From Actinomycetospora soli (GTDB lineage Bacteria; Actinomycetota; Actinomycetes; Mycobacteriales; Pseudonocardiaceae): a DNA stretch of 64,000 nucleotides. The notes beneath the pieces are model-generated. The model saw only the letters and a list, made by a program, of their open reading frames with translations. It had not been told where the DNA came from and ran no database searches. Every line of letters begins with the position of its first letter. Position 1 is the first letter of the stretch. Position numbers and translations under genes: made by a program. The DNA lies in the NCBI RefSeq assembly GCF_021026295.1, contig NZ_JAJNDA010000016.1, positions 62,001 to 126,000 of the forward strand, given 5' to 3'. Positions 57,354 through 64,000 of this stretch are shown piece by piece.

Positions 57354-57531
57354 CGCGACAGCGTGCCCGACGTCTCCGCCGGTCGCAGCGTCGCCCCGCG
57401 GTCCTCGTGTCCGATCTGCCGGTTTTGTCCGGGATACCGCCGGGTAGTGACGGCGGTGCCGTCCGGCCCCTAGGCTTCCCGCACGCCGGTGTCGCAGGTG
57501 ATCCCGGTCGAGGTGGAAGGGTGTGTGCGGG

Positions 57532-59325
57532 GTGCAGGAGTACAGCGTGCCGGCGGCGGCCAAGGTCGCCGACGACGACCGACTGACCGACGCGGTCTGG
57601 GCGAACGCCGCCGAGCACCCGTCCGACACCGCCTACCTGCGCCTGGTCGACGATGCGTGGCGCCCGACGACGTTCGGGGAGTTCCGCGACGAGGTCGTGG
57701 CGGTCGCGAAGGGCTTCATCGCGGCGGGCCTCGAGGCCGGCGACCGCGTGGGCATCGTCGCGAAGACCCGCTACGAGTGGACGCTCATCGACTACGCGCT
57801 CTGGACGGCGGGCTGTGCCGGCCTCCCGATCTACGAGACGTCCTCGGCCTCGCAGTACGAGTGGTGCCTGTCGGACTCCGGGGCGCGGGGCGTCGTCATC
57901 GAGACCGACGAGCACCGGCAGACGCTGGAGAAGGTGCAGCAGAACCTGCCCGAGCTCGCCCACGTGTGGCAGATCGACGGCTCGTCGCCCGCGGTCGAGG
58001 CGCTCAAGGAGGCCGGGCGCGACGTGCCCGACGCCGACGTCGAGGCCCGGCGCACCGGGGTCCACGCCGACGACCTCGCCACGCTGATCTACACCTCGGG
58101 CACCACGGGCCGCCCCAAGGGCTGCGAGATCACCCACCGCAACCTGCTCTTCGAGGTCCGGGCCGCGGGCGACACCTTCGGCACCATGATGGAGGCCGGG
58201 AACTCGACGCTGCTGTTCCTGCCGCTGGCGCACATCTTCGCCCGGGTGGTGCAGATCGCCGCGCAGGAGCAGCGCTACGTGGTCGGCCACTTCGCCGACA
58301 CCTCGAAGCTCTCCGGGGAGCTGCCGCGCTTCAAGCCCGACTTCCTGCTCTCGGTGCCCCGCGTGTTCGAGAAGGTCTACAACTCGGCGAAGCAGAAGGC
58401 CTACCAGGGCGGCAAGGGCCGGATCTTCGACCTCGCCGAGGCGACCGCGGTCGACTACTCGAAGTCGCTGGACACCGGCGGACCCGGCCTGCTGCTGCGC
58501 GGCAAGCACGCGCTGTTCGACGCCCTCGTGTACTCCAAGCTGCGGGCGGCCCTGGGCGGGCAGTGCCGGGGCGCGGTGTCCGGCGGCTCGGCGCTCGGCG
58601 CCCGGATCGGCCACTTCTTCCGCGGCATCGGGGTGCCCATCCACGAGGGCTACGGCCTGACCGAGACCAGCGCCGCCATCACCGCCAACGCCGAGGGCGA
58701 CATCCGGGTCGGCACGGTGGGACGTCCGCTGCCCGGCGTGACGATCGCGATCGCCGACGACGGCGAGGTCCTCGCCAAGGGCGACGTCGTCTTCCGCGGC
58801 TACTGGAACAACGCCGAGGCCACCTCCGGCGCGCTCGAGGACGGCTGGTTCCACACCGGCGACATCGGCGTGCTCGACGACGGGTTCCTGTCCATCACCG
58901 GACGCAAGAAGGAGCTCATCGTCACCGCCGGCGGCAAGAACGTCGCCCCGGCCGTGATCGAGGACCGCATCCGCGCCCACCGGCTGGTCAGCCAGGCCCT
59001 CGTGGTCGGCGACAACCGGCCGTACGTGGCCGCGCTGATCACCCTCGACGAGGAGGCCCTCCCCGGCTGGGCGTCGGAGCACGGCAAGTCCGGCAGCACC
59101 GCGTCCGACCTCGTCGACGACGCCGACCTGCGCGCCGAGATCCAGTCGGCGATCGACGACGGCAACGACGCGGTGTCCAAGGCCGAGTCGGTGCGCCAGT
59201 TCCGCATCCTGACCTCGGACTTCACCGAGGACTCCGGCGAGCTGACCCCGACGATGAAGCTCAAGCGCAACGTCATCGCCGACCAGCGGGCCGACGAGAT
59301 CGAGGCGGTGTACGCGCAGCGGTAG
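57532..59325 (+). CDS. fadD15: Long-chain fatty acid-CoA ligase (FadD15-like)
   Basis: Activates fatty acids with ATP and CoA. The 597 residues have the AMP motif LIYTSGTTGRPKGCEITH, GYGLTETSAA, WFHTGDIG, and the C-terminal catalytic lysine region TPTMKLKRN. The GTG at 57532 was preferred over the GTG at 57523, since AGGTGGAAGGG lies at a suitable distance only from the former. The locus matches Rv2187. It ends at a strong hairpin facing the pimB-like gene. Confidence 0.93.
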   Translation: MQEYSVPAAAKVADDDRLTDAVWANAAEHPSDTAYLRLVDDAWRPTTFGEFRDEVVAVAKGFIAAGLEAGDRVGIVAKTRYEWTLIDYALWTAGCAGLPIYETSSASQYEWCLSDSGARGVVIETDEHRQTLEKVQQNLPELAHVWQIDGSSPAVEALKEAGRDVPDADVEARRTGVHADDLATLIYTSGTTGRPKGCEITHRNLLFEVRAAGDTFGTMMEAGNSTLLFLPLAHIFARVVQIAAQEQRYVVGHFADTSKLSGELPRFKPDFLLSVPRVFEKVYNSAKQKAYQGGKGRIFDLAEATAVDYSKSLDTGGPGLLLRGKHALFDALVYSKLRAALGGQCRGAVSGGSALGARIGHFFRGIGVPIHEGYGLTETSAAITANAEGDIRVGTVGRPLPGVTIAIADDGEVLAKGDVVFRGYWNNAEATSGALEDGWFHTGDIGVLDDGFLSITGRKKELIVTAGGKNVAPAVIEDRIRAHRLVSQALVVGDNRPYVAALITLDEEALPGWASEHGKSGSTASDLVDDADLRAEIQSAIDDGNDAVSKAESVRQFRILTSDFTEDSGELTPTMKLKRNVIADQRADEIEAVYAQR

Positions 59326-59338
59326 GGCCTTTCGCGAG

Positions 59339-59383
59339 CGAACGGCACTCTCGCGCACATAGATGCTGCGAGAGTGCCGTTCG
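59339..59383. terminator. Perfect 16-bp inverted repeat between fadD15 and the pimB-like gene
   Basis: CGAACGGCACTCTCGC pairs perfectly with GCGAGAGTGCCGTTCG across a 13-nt loop. It lies between two convergent genes (stops at 59325 and 59396), so it is a bidirectional terminator. It may also be a copy of a dispersed repeat. Confidence 0.75.
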
Positions 59384-59395
59384 TTCGTTCGGGCG

Positions 59396-60565
59396 TTACT
59401 CCGGACGGGCGAGCGTCTGGAGGCGGCGGGCCCGGGACGCCCACGTCCACTCCGCCTGCATCCACCGTCGCCCCGCCGCCCCGGTCCGCGCCGCCTCCTC
59501 GGGGTCGGCGAGCAGGTCGGCGACCACGTCCGCCACGTCGGCAGGGTCCCGCCCGTCGGTGAGCCGACCGGTGCGGGTGCCGGCGGGTCCGCCGCGGACC
59601 GTCTCGGGGGCGCCGCCGGACCGACCGGCGACCACCGGCACCCCGGACGCCGACGCCTCGAGCAGCACGATCCCGAGTCCCTCGACGTCGAGCCCGCCGC
59701 CCAGGGTGCGGCACGGCAGCGCGAACACGTCGAGCGCCGCGTGGTGGGCCGGGATCTCCTCGTGGGCGAGCGGACCGGTGAACACGACGTCGTCCTCGAC
59801 GCCGACCTGCGCGGCGAGGCGCTGCAGCCGGTCCCGGTCGGGACCGTCGCCCGCCACGACGAGGGCCGCCCCCGGCACGCGGCGCCGGATCGCGGGCAGC
59901 GCCCGGATCAGCACGTCCTGCCCCTTGCGCCGCACCAGCCGGGACACGATCCCGACGACGGGTCGCTCCCCCAGGCGGTGCCGCGCCCGGATCTCGTGCC
60001 GCGCGCCCGGGTCGGGCCGGAAGCGGGTCGTGTCGATCCCCGAGGGCAGCGGCTCGAGGACGGCGTCCGGGCCGAGCGCGGGCGCGATGCGGGCCCGCGT
60101 GTAGCGGCTGACGGTGGTGACGACGTCGGCGTCCCGCGCGATGCGGTGCAGCAGCTGTCGGCTGCCGGGCAGCATCGACCAGCCGACCTCGTGGCCGTGG
60201 GTGCTGGCCACCATCCGCGACGCGCCCGCCCGGCGCAGCGCCGGCGCCATCAGCCCGAGCGGGGCGGCGGCGCCGAACCAGACGGTGTCGTGGCCGGACA
60301 GCAGCTCGACGGCGCGGCGCACGGCGGCGGGCGTCGGCAGCATCATCGTCGTCGGCAGCCGGTGCACCGGGAAGGGTTGTTCCGCGTCGAAGGCGGCGCA
60401 GCGCCCGTCGGAGTCCGTCGCGTCCGGCCAGGTCGAGGCGAGCACGGTCAGCGTGCCCGGGGGCAGCCGGACGGCGAGTTCGTGCAGGTAGGACTGGATG
60501 CCGCCCGGGCGCGGCGGGAAGTCGTTGGTGACGAGCAGGATCCGGCCCGTCGCCGGGGCGGTCAC
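59396..60565 (-). CDS. pimB: GT4 mannosyltransferase, PimB-like
   Basis: GDP-mannose-dependent transferase adding the second mannose to phosphatidylinositol mannoside, by analogy with Rv2188c. Of 389 residues, the N-terminal DFPPRPGGIQSYLHELA is typical, and the C-terminal domain has GIVSRLVRRKGQDVLIRALP, VVAGDGPDRDRL and VEGLGIVLLEASASGVPVV with the E-x7-E motif. The GTG overlaps the NlpC/P60 stop as GTGA. It uses a TAA stop, rare in this window. Confidence 0.9.
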   Translation of the reverse strand: MTAPATGRILLVTNDFPPRPGGIQSYLHELAVRLPPGTLTVLASTWPDATDSDGRCAAFDAEQPFPVHRLPTTMMLPTPAAVRRAVELLSGHDTVWFGAAAPLGLMAPALRRAGASRMVASTHGHEVGWSMLPGSRQLLHRIARDADVVTTVSRYTRARIAPALGPDAVLEPLPSGIDTTRFRPDPGARHEIRARHRLGERPVVGIVSRLVRRKGQDVLIRALPAIRRRVPGAALVVAGDGPDRDRLQRLAAQVGVEDDVVFTGPLAHEEIPAHHAALDVFALPCRTLGGGLDVEGLGIVLLEASASGVPVVAGRSGGAPETVRGGPAGTRTGRLTDGRDPADVADVVADLLADPEEAARTGAAGRRWMQAEWTWASRARRLQTLARPE

Positions 60566-61635
60566 GGGGGCGTGATGCGGCGGATGGTCGAGACGTTCCC
60601 CCGCACCGGGGCCACCTTCACCACGTCGCCGGATTGCGGGGCCTCCAGGAACCGGCCCCCGCCCACGTAGATCCCGACGTGGGTGGCGGGACTCCCGAAG
60701 AAGATCAGGTCACCCACCTGGACCTGCGAGGGGTCGACCAGCTGCCCGACCTGCTGCTGGGCCGCGGCGACCCGGGGCATCCCGACGCCGATCTGCCGGT
60801 ACGCCCACTGCACGAGCCCCGAGCAGTCGAAGGTGTTCGGGCCGGTGGCGCCCCAGACGTACGGTGCGCCCTGGCGGGTCAGGGCGGCTCGCAGGGCGGC
60901 GACCCCGAGCCCGTCGCCGGGGATGTTCGTCGGGTAGTTCGTGATCCCGCCGGACCGCAGCAGCGCACGGTCGCCGCGGGAGAGCCGGGCGAGGGCGGCG
61001 TTCGCGGCCGCGACGTCCCGGTCGGCCTGTGCCTTCGTGCGGGTGGCGTCCTCGAGGGTGCGCGCCGCGTCGTCGGCCGCCCGGCTCGCGTCGGTGGCGC
61101 GGGCCTCGGCGTCGCGCTGCGCGCCGTCCGCGGCGGCCGACGCGTCGAGGTAGCGCTGCAGCACCGCGCGGTTGGCCGAGGAGACCGTGTCGAGCAGCTC
61201 GACCTTGTCCAGGTAGGCCTGCGGGGTCGGGCTGGACAGCAGTGCACCGAGCTGGTCGAGGTCACCGCCCTGGTAGGTGCTGCTGGTGAGCTGGTCGACC
61301 GCCACGTAGGCGCGGTCGAGCGCCTGGCGGGCCGTGGCCACCGCGGCCCGGGCGTCGTCGGCCGCCCTCCGGGTGCGGTCGGCCTCCGCCCGCCGCACGG
61401 GCAGCTGCTCCCGCGCCCCCATGGCCGCCTCGTTGGCCGCCTCCGCCCGGGCATTGGCCTCGGCCAGGGCACGGACGACGTCGTTCGCCCCGGGCGGGAC
61501 GATCGGGTCGGCGGCCGCGGTGCCGGCCGCGGCGGGCAGGAACAGGGCCGCGAACGCGAGCAGCAGCACGACCAGCACCGGCGTCGGGGTCCGACGACCG
61601 GGGCGCGCGTCGCGGCGGGACGGTCGGGGCGTCAC
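60562..61635 (-). CDS. Secreted NlpC/P60 peptidoglycan endopeptidase (RipC-like)
   Basis: Cleaves wall peptides outside the membrane. Of 357 residues, a signal peptide covers about 18-42 (VLVVLLLAFAALFLPAAAG). A long coiled coil covers about 50-225, and the NlpC/P60 domain the last 115. The catalytic Cys is in FDCSGLVQWAY and the His in ATHVGIYVGGG; the third site reads FLEAPQSG rather than the common HAP. Coiled coil plus NlpC suggests activation by FtsEX-type partners, as for RipC. The GTG start follows a weak leader. Confidence 0.9.
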   Translation of the reverse strand: MTPRPSRRDARPGRRTPTPVLVVLLLAFAALFLPAAAGTAAADPIVPPGANDVVRALAEANARAEAANEAAMGAREQLPVRRAEADRTRRAADDARAAVATARQALDRAYVAVDQLTSSTYQGGDLDQLGALLSSPTPQAYLDKVELLDTVSSANRAVLQRYLDASAAADGAQRDAEARATDASRAADDAARTLEDATRTKAQADRDVAAANAALARLSRGDRALLRSGGITNYPTNIPGDGLGVAALRAALTRQGAPYVWGATGPNTFDCSGLVQWAYRQIGVGMPRVAAAQQQVGQLVDPSQVQVGDLIFFGSPATHVGIYVGGGRFLEAPQSGDVVKVAPVRGNVSTIRRITPP

Positions 61636-61764
61636 GGGGCGGGGAGGTCCCTTTCTCGGCCAGGGCGGCCTCCCGGCGGGCGACGGTGCGGGGAGCTCGT
61701 CCCCGGGAGGTGACGGGACGGTAACCGACCCCGGTCGACGCCCTGCAGCGTGGTGCCCCGGACG

Positions 61765-62046
61765 TCATCCCGCGTCCCGGCGACGCGTGCGCACCGTGCG
61801 GGGCGCGGCCGGCTCCGCCGCCCCCGGCACGAGCCGCAGCCGCGGGATGAGCCCGTGGTCGGCCAGCACCTCGAGCGCACGGCGCTCGACCGGACCGAAC
61901 TCGAGCGGCAGCGGCGCCCCCGGGGCCGCCGGCTCCCGGGGCCCCTCGTCGCGCGCCGGCACCTCGGGCACCCCGAGCAGCACCCCGACGACGCAGTCGT
62001 CGCACGCCTGGTGCCGTACCACGCAGGTGTCGCAGTCGATGAGCAT
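61765..62046 (-). CDS. Small Cys-rich hypothetical protein (Rv2189c-like position)
   Basis: Conserved actinobacterial small protein, function unknown. Of 93 residues, the first 20 hold four cysteines in [20 protein letters not shown], a possible metal site. The rest has [19 protein letters not shown] and a basic tail. The ATG at 62044-62046 follows GGAGGCCGCG. It lies 129 bp upstream of the NlpC/P60 gene. Confidence 0.83.
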   Translation of the reverse strand: MLIDCDTCVVRHQACDDCVVGVLLGVPEVPARDEGPREPAAPGAPLPLEFGPVERRALEVLADHGLIPRLRLVPGAAEPAAPRTVRTRRRDAG

Positions 62047-62153
62047 CGCGGCCTCCGCCGATCGGCCCCGGCATCTCCCGGGGAGTCGTGGCGGACGGTA
62101 GGAGGGGGGTCCGACAGTCACGCGGCGTCGCGGGTCGGGGTGTGACCGGCGTC

Positions 62154-63491
62154 TCAGATCCGGGCCAGCCGCTCCAGCAGCACACTGGAGGGCACGGGGT
62201 GCGCCCCGCGGCGCCGCACCGAGTCCACGACCGCCCGGTCGGAGGTGACCACCACCAGCGGGCGCCCCTCCGGCTCGGCGTCGACCAGGGTGCGGATCAG
62301 GTCGTCGGCGATCACGCCCGGTTCGGAGAACAGGACGCGCACCCCGCGCACCGACGCCGTCGGCACGCCGGAGATGCCGGCCCCGTCGAACACGAGCGTG
62401 GTCTCGGCATGGGTCCGGGCGGCGAGAGGGGCCACCGCGGCGACGAGGCGGTCGCGCTGGGCCGCCAGGGACAGCCCCGGCCAGCCGGTCTTCGTCACGT
62501 TGTAGCCGTCGACGAGCAGGTGGACCTCGGGCAGGCCGAGCAGCCGGTCGAGGGTCGCCGGGTCGGTGACGCGGGCCATCGGCGCCCGCGCCGCGGACCC
62601 CACCAGCTCGGCCGGTCGCGGCCCGACCCGGTGGTCGTCGGCCCGGAGCCCCAGCTCGTGACGCAGCCCGGCCGCGGCGCCCGCGACGGTGTCCACGAGC
62701 AGGGCCAGCCGCGCGTCGTCGGCGTGCCGGGCCTCGTGCGCCGCGCGCCGGGCGGACTCGAGCTCGGCCGTCGCCCGGCGGGCCCGGGCCTCGGCCGCGG
62801 CCACCGCCTCCTGGTCGCGCCCGCGTTCGCGGCGCAGGTCCTCCAGCTCTCGCACGAGGTGGCCCTGGCCCTCCTCGAGCCGCCGGGTCGCGTCCGCGGC
62901 CGCCACCTCCGCGGCCCGGACGCGCACGCCCTGCTCGCGCAGCCGGGCCCGCAGCTTCGCCACCTCGTCGCTGAGGTCCGGCGTCGCCGTCCCCGCCTCG
63001 GCCCGGGCCGCGTCGCGTTCCGCGGTGACCCGCTCCAGCTCCCCCGCCAGCCGGTCGGCCCGGGCGAGCGCCGCGTCGCGCTCGGTCCGCAACTTCCCGA
63101 CGTCGGCCCGTTCCCCGGCGTCGCGCAGCAGGTCACCCGCCGTGTCGCCGTCGCCGGCGAGCACCGCGACGGCCGCGGCGTGCACCGGCTCCGCCACCGG
63201 CGGGTCCCACTCCTCGGGACGGTGCTCGCGCCACCAGGCCACGACGTCCTCGGCGAACCCGTCGGCCGAGCCCAGCGCCGCCAGCAGGGGGCCGGAGCCC
63301 ACCTTGGCGCGCTTGGCGGGGGCGAACCGCGCGATGGGGCGCACGGGGGCGGGGAGGTCGGTCGAGGGCATCTGCCCGACCGCCCGGCTCACCAGCTCGG
63401 CGACCCGGCTGCGAACGGTCTCGGGGGCGGCGTCGAGGAGGGCGGCGCGCAGGGCCGCACCGTGCGGCGCCTCCACCTCCCCCGCTGCCAT
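62154..63491 (-). CDS. NYN (YacP-like) domain RNA-binding/nuclease protein
   Basis: The NYN/PIN fold usually means a metal-dependent RNase. Of 445 residues, 1-110 are helical and 120-275 form a long coiled coil rich in A/R/E. The NYN_YacP domain covers 300-445 with [41 protein letters not shown] and [11 protein letters not shown], keeping the acidic residues of the site. The ATG is at 63491. It is divergent from the exonuclease gene. Confidence 0.9.
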   Translation of the reverse strand: MAAGEVEAPHGAALRAALLDAAPETVRSRVAELVSRAVGQMPSTDLPAPVRPIARFAPAKRAKVGSGPLLAALGSADGFAEDVVAWWREHRPEEWDPPVAEPVHAAAVAVLAGDGDTAGDLLRDAGERADVGKLRTERDAALARADRLAGELERVTAERDAARAEAGTATPDLSDEVAKLRARLREQGVRVRAAEVAAADATRRLEEGQGHLVRELEDLRRERGRDQEAVAAAEARARRATAELESARRAAHEARHADDARLALLVDTVAGAAAGLRHELGLRADDHRVGPRPAELVGSAARAPMARVTDPATLDRLLGLPEVHLLVDGYNVTKTGWPGLSLAAQRDRLVAAVAPLAARTHAETTLVFDGAGISGVPTASVRGVRVLFSEPGVIADDLIRTLVDAEPEGRPLVVVTSDRAVVDSVRRRGAHPVPSSVLLERLARI

Positions 63492-63563
63492 CCGCCCAGG
63501 CTAGCGGCCCGAGGGCACTCGACCACCCGTGACTGTCGGGGGGTCGATCTAGCGTGCGGCGGC

Positions 63564-64000
63564 GTGGAGGCACCGCGCCCGGTGACGGGACCCGACCCGC
63601 AGCTCACGTTCGAGGAGCTCGGGACGCCGCTGCACGCGGCCACCTTCGTCGTGCTCGACCTCGAGACCACCGGCGGGCCGCCCGCGGGCTCCGACGCCGG
63701 CGACGGGCCGGACGCGATCACCGAGATCGGGGCGGTGAAGGTGCGCGGCGGACAGGTGGTCGGCGAGTACGCGACGCTGGTCGACCCGGGGCGCGACGTC
63801 CCCCCGCAGATCGTCGCGCTCACCGGGATCACCACCGCGATGGTGTCCGCGGCGCCCCGGTTGCCGGCGGTGCTCCCGGGGTTCCTGGAGTTCTGCGCCG
63901 GGGCGGTGGTGGTGGCACACAACGCGCCCTTCGACGTCGGGCACCTGCGGGCCGCGTGCCGGCGGCACGGGTCGGTCTGGCCCCGGCCCCCGGTGGTGTG
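63564..64000 (+). CDS. DEDDh 3'-5' exonuclease (DnaQ-like), partial at the right edge
   Basis: About 145 residues before the window ends. [10 protein letters not shown] holds the first two acidic residues, [14 protein letters not shown] and [11 protein letters not shown] follow, and [13 protein letters not shown] holds the next Asp. In Rv2191, at this position in mycobacteria, such a domain is fused to a UvrC-like GIY-YIG nuclease; whether that holds here lies beyond the edge. GTG at 63564 is preceded by TAGCGT and 8 bases. A later GTG at 63582 is also possible. Confidence 0.85.
   Translation, partial: MEAPRPVTGPDPQLTFEELGTPLHAATFVVLDLETTGGPPAGSDAGDGPDAITEIGAVKVRGGQVVGEYATLVDPGRDVPPQIVALTGITTAMVSAAPRLPAVLPGFLEFCAGAVVVAHNAPFDVGHLRAACRRHGSVWPRPPVV

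Noticed and set aside
57489-60104. 871-codon frame overlapping fadD15 in another frame
   Set aside because: fadD15 has all its catalytic motifs; the alternative frame is R/G/P-rich without domains.

Overview
This is about 64 kb of very GC-rich DNA with heavy use of GTG starts and dense, overlapping genes. Gene content and order point to a mycolata-related actinobacterium. From about 10 kb to the right edge the order follows the Mycobacterium tuberculosis Rv2145c-Rv2191 block: wag31, sepF, yggS, pgeF, ftsZ, ftsQ, murC, murG, ftsW, murD, mraY, murF, murE, ftsI, ftsL, rsmH, mraZ, a DUF3040 gene, a GNAT gene, lppM, a metF-like gene, an idsA2-like prenyltransferase, an Rv2175c-like gene, pknL, aroG, an exoribonuclease, plsC, an ArsA-like ATPase, an SRPBCC gene, fadD15, a pimB-like gene, an NlpC/P60 gene and a DnaQ-like exonuclease. 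Base composition, the carotenoid genes and the lspA-rluD neighbourhood suggest the Pseudonocardiales (Pseudonocardia or Actinomycetospora-like). The genus is an inference, not something read directly from the sequence.

Layout. 1-5.1 kb: minus-strand metabolic genes (partial dapA, mdh, ndh-2, an unknown membrane protein, an RluA-type pseudouridine synthase). 5.1-11.2 kb: lspA, a CPA1-type antiporter, a methyltransferase, a large repeat-rich membrane protein and wag31. 11.6-34.9 kb: the division and cell wall (dcw) cluster, all on the minus strand and read from mraZ toward sepF, with many 1-8 base overlaps that imply translational coupling. Two departures break the canonical order. A divergent tetR/GNAT pair sits between ftsI and murE, and two secreted proteins that share an N-terminal domain sit between ftsQ and ftsZ. 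The yggT gene usually found between sepF and wag31 is absent. 34.8-38.9 kb: a 22-bp minisatellite upstream of mraZ, a DUF3040 gene, a methyltransferase, a ParA-like ATPase, and two genes (SAV_6107-type HEPN and DUF6504) downstream of a consensus LexA box. 38.9-47.0 kb: a GNAT gene, an LppM-like lipoprotein, a metF-like gene, a carotenoid operon (crtE-crtI-crtB plus a CxxC protein), an Rv2175c-like DNA-binding protein and the kinase gene pknL. 47.0-64 kb: aroG, a dehydrogenase, a deazaflavin nitroreductase-like gene, an exoribonuclease, plsC, a hydrolase/membrane protein pair, a ROK kinase, an ArsA/SRPBCC group, a phosphoesterase, fadD15, a PimB-like mannosyltransferase, a RipC-like hydrolase, an NYN protein and a partial exonuclease.

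How it fits together. Most of the window builds and places the cell wall. MurE, F, D, C, MraY and MurG make lipid II. FtsW and FtsI polymerise and cross-link it at the septum. FtsZ, SepF, FtsQ and FtsL form the divisome, and Wag31 organises polar growth. MraZ probably regulates its own operon through 10-bp-phased GTGG boxes that overlap its promoter. PimB-like and acyltransferase genes add envelope lipids, and PknL with its Rv2175c-like neighbour is a signalling pair. The most unusual parts are the secreted two-gene module inside the dcw cluster, the GTGGG minisatellite upstream of mraZ, the tetR/GNAT insertion with its perfect operator, and the LexA-linked HEPN/DUF6504 pair. No tRNA, rRNA, CRISPR array, insertion sequence or prophage was seen.
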